From assembly GCF_030733545.1 (NCBI RefSeq), contig NZ_JASHIU010000001.1, positions 124,001 to 188,000 on the forward strand: a stretch of DNA of 64,000 bases. The letters are read 5' to 3'. Of the stretch, positions 53,139 through 60,588 are shown one piece after another (position 1 is the stretch's first letter; every line of letters starts with the position of its first letter). The notes under the pieces are model-generated. The model saw nothing but the letters and a program-made list of their open reading frames with translations. It did not search any database and was not told the DNA's origin. Source of the DNA: Oceanicaulis sp. MMSF_3324 (GTDB taxonomy: Bacteria > Pseudomonadota > Alphaproteobacteria > Caulobacterales > Maricaulaceae). The position numbers and the translations under genes are program-made.

Positions 53139-53369
53139 CTAGTCGCCGTCCGCTTCATCCTCATCGCCATCCTCAAACACCAGAAGGTCGGCGGGCTGGC
53201 AGTCGAGCTCGCGACACAGCGCTTCAAGGGTCGAGAAACGAACGGCCTTCGCCTTGCCGGTCTTCAGGATCGACAGATTGGCCATGGTGATGCCGACACG
53301 ATCACACAGCTCGGTCAGCGACATCCGACGGTCGAGCAGCATGCGGTCCAGGGTGACGCGAATGGGCAT
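53139..53369 (-). CDS. XRE-family helix-turn-helix regulator
   Basis: A 76-residue protein consisting mainly of a Cro/XRE helix-turn-helix: MLLDRRMSLTELCDRVGITMANLSILKTGKAKAVRFSTLEALCRELDCQPADLLVFEDGDEDE. The tail is acidic. It follows the DUF2975 membrane gene by 17 bases on the same strand, the usual pairing of these two families (as in B. subtilis YozG/YoaS). An AT-rich palindrome about 0.9 kb upstream is a candidate site for it. Confidence 0.92.
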   Translation of the reverse strand: MPIRVTLDRMLLDRRMSLTELCDRVGITMANLSILKTGKAKAVRFSTLEALCRELDCQPADLLVFEDGDEDEADGD

Positions 53370-53386
53370 GTAAGGTTCCGCGCTCC

Positions 53387-53938
53387 CTAAATCGTGAGTT
53401 TCTGTTCTTCACGCATGCGCGTGCCTTCGCGGAAAATCTCCGCCAACACAAGCATGGCAAGCACAGCAAACCAGGCGCCCAGATTCAGGCTGAATTCGGG
53501 AACAACGCGGGCGCCGCCTTCAATCGGGCGGCCCAGAAGCGTGATCATCAGCGACAGCACGCCGTGCGCGCCGTAATGCAGCAGCTGATAGACCGCGATG
53601 CCAATGGCGATCGCACGCAAATGATTGGAATTCTCTTCAACGAAGGGGTCACCCGCGATCAAGGTCGCCATGATCCGCCGCAGGCGGTCGACGACAAACG
53701 TCACAGCGGCCAGCGCCGCGATCGCAAGCGGCAGGGCCAGAACCACATCCATCGCCAGGAACTGGCGAATGCTCTCGGGCAAGTCCGAGCCAAAGCCCAG
53801 AAGGCGGTAAAGGCCGCCAAACACAATGATGACGATAATGAGACTGGCCAGTCCCAATACCGCCCAAAGCAGGTAATAGACGATGTCGAGGAGGATCTTC
53901 AGCAGTGAGGCCAGCGATCCCTGACCAAGCGTCTTCAT
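53387..53938 (-). CDS. DUF2975 membrane protein
   Basis: 183 residues with four hydrophobic helices: DIVYYLLWAVLGLASLIIVIIVFGG, MDVVLALPLAIAALAAVTFVV, GIAVYQLLHYGAHGVLSLMITLL, and LGAWFAVLAMLVLAEIFREG. The C-terminal motif LAEIFREGTRMREEQKLTI and the middle RLRRIMATLIAGDPFVEENSNHLRAI match DUF2975. It is always found next to an XRE regulator, as here. Function is unknown. Confidence 0.9.
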   Translation of the reverse strand: MKTLGQGSLASLLKILLDIVYYLLWAVLGLASLIIVIIVFGGLYRLLGFGSDLPESIRQFLAMDVVLALPLAIAALAAVTFVVDRLRRIMATLIAGDPFVEENSNHLRAIAIGIAVYQLLHYGAHGVLSLMITLLGRPIEGGARVVPEFSLNLGAWFAVLAMLVLAEIFREGTRMREEQKLTI

Positions 53939-54047
53939 GCGTCCCCCAAGGGTTTGTTTGTCGGACCTTCAGCCGGGCGGCGAGACGTCATCCGCGAGGG
54001 GAGGAACGGCGCGTCTCGTCTCACCCGGCCTACGATCCGGACCTTCA

Positions 54048-54164
54048 TTAACCGACCATCGAGGTGATCGCTGCGGCCATGCCGGCGAAAACACCTGCGA
54101 CCAGAGCCAGATTGATCACCATCGCGATTGCGCTGTGACCGGCATTGTTTTTGGACCTGACCAT
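54048..54164 (-). CDS. 38-residue single-span membrane peptide
   Basis: From the ATG at 54164, with AGGAGAG 6 bases upstream, the product is MVRSKNNAGHSAIAMVINLA plus one hydrophobic helix ending ITSMVG. The frame remains open upstream to a GTG at 54269, but that extension is unlikely because it spans the leader. The peptide precedes the DUF2975-XRE pair by about 110 bases on the same strand and has its own sigma-70-type promoter. It may belong to the module; function unknown. Confidence 0.6.
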   Translation of the reverse strand: MVRSKNNAGHSAIAMVINLALVAGVFAGMAAAITSMVG

Positions 54165-54276
54165 CTCATACTCTCCTAAGTCTCTTGTTTGACCAACCAG
54201 TTTCCGAAGCCTTTCCGATCCTTTAGCGCCGGGGGTCTTCGGTGTGGCGGGGTGTTTCCCCCTCGCCACGAGTATT

Positions 54277-54305
54277 TATGTAGACCACGTCCTATCGCTT
54301 CGCAA
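54277..54305 (-). promoter_or_regulatory. Sigma-70-type promoter for the membrane peptide/DUF2975/XRE genes
   Basis: Read on the minus strand: TTGCGA (54300..54305), 17-base spacer, TACATA (54277..54282). It would start transcription near 54270, giving a leader of about 105 bases before the peptide ATG at 54164. Confidence 0.55.
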
Positions 54306-54312
54306 CAAAAAA

Positions 54313-54350
54313 ATATCGAAAATCGATATGAATTTTTCGAAAGGCGATAT
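54313..54350. promoter_or_regulatory. AT-rich operator-like repeats (ATATCG / CGATAT)
   Basis: A perfect inverted repeat ATATCG-AAAAT-CGATAT (54313..54329) is followed by a third CGATAT (54345..54350) placed exactly 21 bases, two helical turns, after the second. It lies just upstream of the minus-strand promoter at 54277 and just upstream of rdgB. The XRE regulator of the same module is a plausible binder. Confidence 0.45.
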
Positions 54351-54374
54351 GTACGGATGAAAGGACCCCCTCAG

Positions 54375-54980
54375 ATGACCCTCTTCGCCAGTGCGCCCAA
54401 ATGGGCGATTGCGAGCCATAACAAAGGCAAAATCAAAGAGATAGCTGAGCTGATCGCCCCCTATGGACTGGCTGCGGAGGGGGCGGAATCCCTGGGTTTG
54501 CCCGAGCCTGAAGAGACTGAAAAAACTTTCACCGGCAATGCGCTTTTAAAGGCGCGCGCCAGCGCAGAGGCCTGCGGACTGGTGTCTCTGGCCGATGATT
54601 CCGGGCTGGAGGTGACCGCTCTGGACGGCGCGCCGGGCATCTACTCGGCTCGCTGGGCCGGCGAGCCGCGCGATTTTTACGCGGCCATGGACAAGGTCCG
54701 CACCGAGCTCGAAGCGAAAAGCGCCACCGACTACAGCGCGCGCTTTGTCTGCGCCCTGGCGCTGGCGCACCCCGATGGCGAAACCCGGGTCTATGAGGGT
54801 GAGGTTCGCGGCCAGTTGAACTTCCCGCCGCGGGGCGAGAAGGGGTTCGGCTATGATCCGATCTTCGTGCCGGACGGTCACACGCTGACCTTTGCGGAGA
54901 TGGACCCGGCGATCAAACACGCCATGAGCCATCGCGCCCACGCCTTCAAACTGCTGGTCGAGGATATCTTCGGCGCATGA
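54375..54980 (+). CDS. rdgB: XTP/dITP diphosphatase (HAM1/RdgB)
   Basis: The ATG at 54375 (AAGGA 9 bases upstream) gives 201 residues; an ATG six codons earlier is an alternative. Motifs: [11 protein letters not shown] at the N-terminus, [39 protein letters not shown], and [18 protein letters not shown] with [11 protein letters not shown]. The enzyme removes deaminated purine triphosphates from the pool. Its stop overlaps the hemW start (ATGA). Confidence 0.95.
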   Translation: MTLFASAPKWAIASHNKGKIKEIAELIAPYGLAAEGAESLGLPEPEETEKTFTGNALLKARASAEACGLVSLADDSGLEVTALDGAPGIYSARWAGEPRDFYAAMDKVRTELEAKSATDYSARFVCALALAHPDGETRVYEGEVRGQLNFPPRGEKGFGYDPIFVPDGHTLTFAEMDPAIKHAMSHRAHAFKLLVEDIFGA

Positions 54981-56137
54981 CCCGAACGCCTGCCCGTCTC
55001 GGCCTCTATATCCACTGGCCGTATTGCGCGCGCATCTGTCCGTATTGTGACTTCAACGTCTACAAGGCCGCCCATGCGCAGCCCGAGGCGTTGCTGCAGG
55101 CCATGCTGACGGATCTGGCGCACTGGCGGGACCGTCTGGGCGCCAGACCCATTCACAGCGTCCATTTTGGCGGGGGCACGCCGTCGCTGATGGCGCCCGA
55201 CGCCATTGCCGCTCTCCTTGAAAAGGCGGATGCGCTGTTCGGCTTTGCGCCCGGCGCCGAAATCGGGCTGGAAGCCAATCCGATGGAGCACGAGCGCTTT
55301 GCCGGCATCGCGTCAGCGGGCGTCGAGCGGATGTCACTGGGGGTCCAGGCGCTGGACGATGACAGCCTGAAGCGTCTGGGTCGGGACCATGACGCCCGCA
55401 CGGGCCTGGAAGCGCTCGACAAGGCGCAGACCCTGTTCGACCGGGTCTCGCTCGACCTGATCTATGCGCGTGAAGGACAGACGCCCCAGGCCTGGCGCAC
55501 CGAGCTGGAGGCCGCTCTGGGGTTCGGCACAGGGCACATGTCGCTCTATCAGCTGACCATCGAGCCGGGCACGGCCTTCGCCCGCAAGCTCAAACGCGGC
55601 GCGCTGACGCCGCCGCCCGATGACGCTGCAGCGGACATGTACGCGCTCACCCAGGACGTCTGCGCCGGCGCGGGCCTGCCCTCTTATGAGATCTCCAACC
55701 ACGCCCGTACGCCAACGGATCAGTCCGTGCACAACCGGCTCTACTGGGAGGGCGAGGACTGGATCGGCATCGGTCCGGGCGCGCATTCGCGGGTCGGCGC
55801 CCATGCGCGGGGCGGACGCACAGGGGCTGCCGCCCAACGGCGTCCGGAGCAGTATATAGAGACGGTCGAGGCCGGCGACGGCCATGACCGTGAACGGCTG
55901 GACGCGGAAGCGGAGTTCATCGAACGCCTGCTCATGGGCATCCGCCTGACCGAAGCCGGGCTGGACATGGCGCGCCTCAAGGCGCTGACGGGTCTGACGC
56001 CGGACCGAAATGGGCTCGAGCGCATGCTGTCTCAGGATTTGCTCAGCCAGTCAGGCGATGCTCTGGTGCTCACCGAGAAGGGGCGCGCCTTCGCTGATCA
56101 CGTGGCCGAAACCCTGATCCCCGACTTTGACGCCTAG
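54977..56137 (+). CDS. hemW: Radical SAM heme chaperone HemW
   Basis: A 386-residue radical-SAM protein with the cluster motif [11 protein letters not shown] (CxxxCxxC), the glycine-rich [19 protein letters not shown] and [13 protein letters not shown]. The C-terminal HemN-like domain has [12 protein letters not shown] and [20 protein letters not shown]. HemW lacks the second N-terminal Cys arrangement of HemN, so it is likely a heme-delivery chaperone rather than an oxidase. It overlaps rdgB and its TAG stop overlaps that of the PBP activator as CTAG. Confidence 0.94.
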   Translation: MTRTPARLGLYIHWPYCARICPYCDFNVYKAAHAQPEALLQAMLTDLAHWRDRLGARPIHSVHFGGGTPSLMAPDAIAALLEKADALFGFAPGAEIGLEANPMEHERFAGIASAGVERMSLGVQALDDDSLKRLGRDHDARTGLEALDKAQTLFDRVSLDLIYAREGQTPQAWRTELEAALGFGTGHMSLYQLTIEPGTAFARKLKRGALTPPPDDAAADMYALTQDVCAGAGLPSYEISNHARTPTDQSVHNRLYWEGEDWIGIGPGAHSRVGAHARGGRTGAAAQRRPEQYIETVEAGDGHDRERLDAEAEFIERLLMGIRLTEAGLDMARLKALTGLTPDRNGLERMLSQDLLSQSGDALVLTEKGRAFADHVAETLIPDFDA

Positions 56138-57618
56138 AACGCGGGTTCGTTAACCGGCTTGTCCTCGGTCATGTCCGCGTCGTCCTCGGGCATGCCGAAA
56201 CGTTGAGGCGCCGGGTCGAGCACGCGGAAACCGCTGCTGCGCACCGTATAGACCGCCAGTCCACGTTCGATCGTCCCGTCCGGGCGGAAGCGGAACAGGC
56301 CGTCAACGCCCATGAAACCGTCCGGCGTGCCCAGCTGGTCAGGACCATAGCCGGCATCCGCCAGCAACGCCGCCAGCGAGGCGGCGTCATAGCCCAGCCC
56401 GGCGAGCCGGGAGGGTTCAGACCCGTAATACTGCTCGAAGACCTCTTCGAACCGGGTGCGCGCTTCGGGGTCGGGACCCGCAAACCAGCCATTGGACAAG
56501 GCCGGTTCACGCACCAGCGAATTGTCGAGCCATTGGCCCGTGCCGATGAACTTGACCAGGAGCGGGTCAATGTCCTGATACAACAGAACCGGCGCCAGCA
56601 TGCGCAACTCATCGCCGCCCTCGGGCAGGAGCACGACCTGGAAAGCGGAGCCCGGCGAGGGGCTCCAGTCCGCGCCCGTCATCGTCGCCGCTTCGGCCGG
56701 GTCCAGTTCTTCCACGCCATAAGAGGCGAGGCGTGCGGCCGCTTCGGTCATGGCGGACACGCCGCCATCATAAAACTGGCTGGAGACAAGCCCGGTATCA
56801 AAGGTGCGCTCGACTGCAACCTCTTCAATGCCCTCAGCCTCGGCCTCATCCCTGTCTACGCCTTCGGGAAGCTCCATCAGGGTGACCGTTTCAGACATGG
56901 GGAATTCGCCCAGCATGTCCTCGATGGTCTGGGCGTAAGCGCCCTGGGTGACCTGACCATAGGCCGAGGCCGGCCCGATAAAGGCGAAGCGCGTGGCGCC
57001 CTGCGCGCCGACATATTCGGTCACGCGGCGCACCTCCTCATCCGGCGGGAAGCTCAGCTGATAGACGCCGTCCCCTACGATCGCACTCGAGGAGGACAGG
57101 CTGAGCAGGGGCACATCCGCTTCGCGCGCGATGTCCCCGGCCGCGGCAACCGCCTGCTGGAACAGCGGGCCGATGATCAGGTCCGCGCCATCGGAAATGG
57201 CCGATTGCGCGGCGCGACGTGCGGTTTCGGGCGTGCCGCCGGTATCCTTGGGCAGCAGCACCAGATTGGATCCGCCACGTTCGAACACCGCCAGCTCGGC
57301 CGCGCGCAGCAATTGCGTCGCCTCGCTGCGCGCCGCGGAAGAAGACGCGCTGAAAGGCAGCAGGAGCGCCACGCGCACCAGATCGCTCTCTCCTTCCAGG
57401 AAGGCGGGCGTATAGCCGCGATCGGCCAGCTCCACCGGCAAGGTTGCCGGCGCTGGCGGGGCGCCGACGACAGGGCGGTCAGGCGCGGTCTGGATCGGGG
57501 CGGATGGCGTGGATGCGGTGCAGGCGCTCAGGATGAGCGCGCCGCTGAAAACAGCGGCCCCGGCCAGGACTCGCGTGATGCCCGCTGCAGATGTAGTCTT
57601 TTCAACCATGACGGTCAC
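56134..57618 (-). CDS. Penicillin-binding protein activator (LpoA-like periplasmic-binding fold)
   Basis: The 494-residue protein has a lipoprotein signal (AGAAVFSGALILSAC, Cys33) and then a periplasmic-binding-protein type I domain: VRVALLLPFSASSSAARSEATQLLRAAELAVF, DGADLIIGPLFQQAVAAAGD, FAFIGPASAYGQ. The C-terminal half includes LVKFIGTGQWLDNSLV and AGLGYDAASLAALLAD. This family activates PBP1a in other bacteria. The start is a GTG at 57618; an ATG three codons on is possible. It is divergent from yraN. Confidence 0.88.
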   Translation of the reverse strand: MTVMVEKTTSAAGITRVLAGAAVFSGALILSACTASTPSAPIQTAPDRPVVGAPPAPATLPVELADRGYTPAFLEGESDLVRVALLLPFSASSSAARSEATQLLRAAELAVFERGGSNLVLLPKDTGGTPETARRAAQSAISDGADLIIGPLFQQAVAAAGDIAREADVPLLSLSSSSAIVGDGVYQLSFPPDEEVRRVTEYVGAQGATRFAFIGPASAYGQVTQGAYAQTIEDMLGEFPMSETVTLMELPEGVDRDEAEAEGIEEVAVERTFDTGLVSSQFYDGGVSAMTEAAARLASYGVEELDPAEAATMTGADWSPSPGSAFQVVLLPEGGDELRMLAPVLLYQDIDPLLVKFIGTGQWLDNSLVREPALSNGWFAGPDPEARTRFEEVFEQYYGSEPSRLAGLGYDAASLAALLADAGYGPDQLGTPDGFMGVDGLFRFRPDGTIERGLAVYTVRSSGFRVLDPAPQRFGMPEDDADMTEDKPVNEPAF

Positions 57619-57720
57619 CCTATCCCCCCGGCGGACGCTGGCGCGGCTCGCCCCTGTCGGAGCAGAAGCTAACCCTCGCCCGCCTCAGGGGCAAGCATGC
57701 GGACAGCGCGGGACGAACCC

Positions 57721-58107
57721 ATGACACAAGCCCGTCAGAATGCGGAAATCAGAGGCCGTCGGGCCGAAGCCCTGAGTGCACTCTGGTTACGGCTGACCGG
57801 CTGGCGAGTCCTGGACCAGCGCGTCCGGACCGGCGCAGGCGAGCTGGACCTGGTGGCCCGGCGCGGCGCAGTGCTCGCCTTCATCGAGGTCAAACATCGT
57901 CAGACCCTTGAACAGGCGCGACAGGCCATCCCCCAACGCCAACAGGATCGGCTGGTACGCGCCGCCAGCTTGTGGCGCAGTCATCACCCTGAATGCGCGT
58001 CCCTTCAGCCGCGTTTTGACATCATGCTCTGGAGCCGACGAAACTGGCCGCGTCATATTCAAGGCGCATTCGTTCTGGAAGATGCGTCCTTGAGTCGGCT
58101 TGTCTGA
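57721..58107 (+). CDS. YraN-family endonuclease-like protein
   Basis: From the ATG at 57721 the product is 128 residues with the UPF0102/YraN pattern: GRRAEALSALWLRLTGWRVLDQRVRTGAGELDLVARRGAVLAFIEVKHRQ. The E-x-D and E-x-K residues resemble a restriction-endonuclease-like active site. Function unproved. In many alphaproteobacteria rsmI lies between the PBP activator and yraN; here the gap is only about 100 bases, so rsmI is missing. Confidence 0.9.
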   Translation: MTQARQNAEIRGRRAEALSALWLRLTGWRVLDQRVRTGAGELDLVARRGAVLAFIEVKHRQTLEQARQAIPQRQQDRLVRAASLWRSHHPECASLQPRFDIMLWSRRNWPRHIQGAFVLEDASLSRLV

Positions 58108-58123
58108 GACGGGCCTGTCATTG

Positions 58124-58139
58124 GTAATACCCGGTTAAC
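58124..58139 (+). promoter_or_regulatory. Near-consensus CtrA-type box upstream of the BON lipoprotein
   Basis: GTAA-TACCCGG-TTAAC matches the CtrA consensus except for the first base. It lies about 65 bases upstream of the ATG at 58203. A candidate only. Confidence 0.4.
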
Positions 58140-58202
58140 CAATCTCTCACGCCCGACGCCTAGGCTGCCGCCTGACACCATCCTCTGAGAAAGACGCTTG
58201 TC

Positions 58203-58811
58203 ATGACCCTGTTGAGATATGCCGTTCTTGCGTTCCTCAGCCTCGCCCTGGCCAGCTGCGCCGCGTTTCAGCCGGGCCGGTCGGTCGGACGACAGGTGGA
58301 TGACTTCAACGCCTCTGTCTCCCTCAAATCCTCCATGTTGCGCGCCGAAGGCTACGCCCTGAACGGGGTGGATGTGGAAGTGACCGAGGGTGTCGCCCTG
58401 CTCAGTGGAACCGCGCCCCGGGCCGAGGATCGGGTCTATGCTGAATGTCTGGCCTGGTCGGTTCAGAGCGTCCGCTCTGTGTCAAACCAGATCGAGGTCG
58501 GTGGTCGCCGCGGCTTCACCAGCGCCACCCGGGATGGCTGGATCACCCAGCAGGTGCGCTCCCGGCTCGCCTCTGACAGCGCCATACGCAGCCTCAACTT
58601 CAATATCGAAACCCATTCCGGCGTCGTTTACCTGCTCGGTTACGCCCGTAGCAGCGCCGAAAGCGAACGCGCCGCCGCACACGCTTCGCTTGTAGAAGGC
58701 GTGGAGCGCGTGGTGGTTCTGACCCGGTCGCCGGATGAAACCGTGGCGCTGCCCGCGCGCGGCGCGCAACAGGCGCAGGTCTGTGAGCTGAACCCCGAGC
58801 CCACGCCCTAG
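58203..58811 (+). CDS. BON-domain lipoprotein (DolP/OsmY-like)
   Basis: The 202-residue protein begins MTLLRYAVLAFLSLALASCAA, a type II signal with lipidation Cys19. Two BON domains follow: residues about 40-105 (SLKSSMLRAEGYALNGVDVEVTEGVALLSGTA) and 110-175 (TQQVRSRLASDSAIRSLNFNIETHSGVVYLLGYARS). These periplasmic domains bind phospholipid in DolP. The acidic C-terminal tail is short. A near-consensus CtrA box lies upstream. Confidence 0.9.
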   Translation: MTLLRYAVLAFLSLALASCAAFQPGRSVGRQVDDFNASVSLKSSMLRAEGYALNGVDVEVTEGVALLSGTAPRAEDRVYAECLAWSVQSVRSVSNQIEVGGRRGFTSATRDGWITQQVRSRLASDSAIRSLNFNIETHSGVVYLLGYARSSAESERAAAHASLVEGVERVVVLTRSPDETVALPARGAQQAQVCELNPEPTP

Positions 58812-58888
58812 CCCTCACCCAAAGTCTTAAAAAACAAAGCTCTTTGGCTTCTCATTGATTGCAATTCCGACAGAGTTTCCCCTGTGGG

Positions 58889-58918
58889 TTGACCTGAGCG
58901 CGTCACATATTCTATTAA
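58889..58918 (+). promoter_or_regulatory. Possible promoter upstream of the ComM-like gene
   Basis: TTGACC (58889..58894), 18-base spacer, TATTAA (58913..58918) in a 200-base gap with above-average AT content. The -10 match is partial. Confidence 0.4.
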
Positions 58919-59011
58919 TGTTCTTGTTTTGAACGGGTCTGTTCCGGCCTTTGTGGATAACTCGCGTTAACCGTGTTTTTCGGCTGATTGCATTCATTGA
59001 ATGAGGGCGCC

Positions 59012-60565
59012 TTGGGTATACGCACATTCTCAGCCGCATTTGACGGAGCCCAGGCACGTCTGGTCGACGTTCAGGTGCAAATCGCAGGCGGCCTGCCAAA
59101 CTTCATGATTGTCGGCCTGGCGGACAAGGCCGTCGCGGAAAGCCGCGAACGGGTCCGCGCCGCCTTCGCCGCCGTCGGCCTGTCCTTGCCGTCCAAGCGG
59201 TTGATCGTCAACCTGGCGCCCGCTGATCGCCCCAAGGAAGGCGCGCATTACGATCTGCCGATCGCGCTGGGGCTGATGGCCGCCATGGGCGTGCTGCCCA
59301 CCGACATGCTGGCCGAGCATCTGGTGATGGGCGAGCTGGGCCTGGATGGGGCGCTTGCGCCCTCGCCCGGCGCCCTGCCCGCCGCCATGTTGGCCCAGGA
59401 ACGCGATCTGGGCTTCATCTGTCCGGAAAGCAGCGGTCCTGAGGCGGCCTGGGCCGGGGGAGAGCTGCCCATTCTGGCGCCCGCCTCCCTGATCCAGCTT
59501 GTGAACCATTTCAAGGGCAATCAGGTCCTGTCGCGCCCGGCGCCCGGCGACCTGATCGAAGACGGACCGCACAAGGACCTGCGGGATGTTCGGGGACAGG
59601 AGACCGCCAAGCGCGCGCTCGAAGTGGCGGCCGCCGGCGGACATAACCTGCTGATGGTGGGCCCGCCCGGCGCCGGTAAGTCCATGCTCGCCGCGCGTGC
59701 GCCCGGCCTTCTCCCCCCTCTGACGTCCCAGGAACTACTGGAAGTCTCCATGGTGCAATCCGTGGCGGGGCTTCTGGATCGCGGCCGCCTGTCGCGCAGC
59801 CGCCCTTTCCGGGCGCCCCATCATTCCGCCTCCATGGCGGCGATGGTCGGCGGCGGCACGCGCATCCGCCCCGGCGAAGCCTCGCTGGCCCATCATGGCG
59901 TCCTGTTTCTGGACGAACTGCCCGAATTTCATCCCCAGGTGCTCGACAGCCTGCGCCAGCCGCTGGAGACCGGCGAGATCGCCGTGGCCCGCGCCAATGC
60001 CCGCATCACCTTTCCGGCCCGCTTCCAGATGATCGCGGCGATGAATCCCTGCCGTTGCGGTTGGGCGGGCGAAAACGGTCAGGCCTGCGCGCGGGGTCCC
60101 AAATGCGCCCAGAGCTACCAGGCGCGGGTCTCGGGCCCGCTCCTGGACCGGATCGACCTTCAGATCGACATTCCCCCCGTCACGCCCGCCGATCTCGCCC
60201 TGCCGCCGGCCTCCGAAGGCACGGCGGAAGCGGCCGCCCGGATCGCCAATGCTCGCGCCATCCAGCATGAGCGCGGCGCGCTCAATGCGCATCTGACCGG
60301 GGACGCCTTTGACGCTCATGCCAGCCCGGATGAGCCCGGGCGCGCCCTGCTTCTTCGCGCGTGTGAAACCCTCGGCCTGACCGCTCGCGGATATCACCGC
60401 ATCCTGCGCGTGGCGCGCACCCTCGCCGATCTTGATCAATCCGAGCAGGTGCGCCGCATCCATGTGGCCGAGGCCTTGAGCGCCCGACGCGCCACCAGCC
60501 CGGGACAGGCCGTCTCCACGCCGCCCCAGCTGAAGACCGGACACGCCCTTTCGACGCTTCGTTAA
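59012..60565 (+). CDS. comM: YifB/ComM-like Mg-chelatase-type AAA+ ATPase
   Basis: From the TTG at 59012 (GAGGG 5 bases upstream; a TTG at 58988 is an alternative) the product has 517 residues. The N-terminal lon-like part has VDVQVQIAGGLPNFMIVGLADKAV and VNLAPADRPKEGAHYDLPIALGL. AAA+ motifs are MVGPPGAGKSMLAARAPG (Walker A) and LFLDELPEF (Walker B). A Cys-rich insert CRCGWAGENGQACARGPKC and the C-terminal ARTLADLDQSEQVRRIHVAEAL follow. ComM acts in branch migration during natural transformation. Confidence 0.93.
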   Translation: MGIRTFSAAFDGAQARLVDVQVQIAGGLPNFMIVGLADKAVAESRERVRAAFAAVGLSLPSKRLIVNLAPADRPKEGAHYDLPIALGLMAAMGVLPTDMLAEHLVMGELGLDGALAPSPGALPAAMLAQERDLGFICPESSGPEAAWAGGELPILAPASLIQLVNHFKGNQVLSRPAPGDLIEDGPHKDLRDVRGQETAKRALEVAAAGGHNLLMVGPPGAGKSMLAARAPGLLPPLTSQELLEVSMVQSVAGLLDRGRLSRSRPFRAPHHSASMAAMVGGGTRIRPGEASLAHHGVLFLDELPEFHPQVLDSLRQPLETGEIAVARANARITFPARFQMIAAMNPCRCGWAGENGQACARGPKCAQSYQARVSGPLLDRIDLQIDIPPVTPADLALPPASEGTAEAAARIANARAIQHERGALNAHLTGDAFDAHASPDEPGRALLLRACETLGLTARGYHRILRVARTLADLDQSEQVRRIHVAEALSARRATSPGQAVSTPPQLKTGHALSTLR

Positions 60566-60588
60566 CACGCCGCGCGTAGACAGGGTTT

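Noticed and set aside
58919-58945. LexA-like GTTC/GAAC repeats before comM
   Set aside because: The halves are inverted (GTTC-N7-GAAC) and none has the direct GTTC-N7-GTTC form required for the alphaproteobacterial box.
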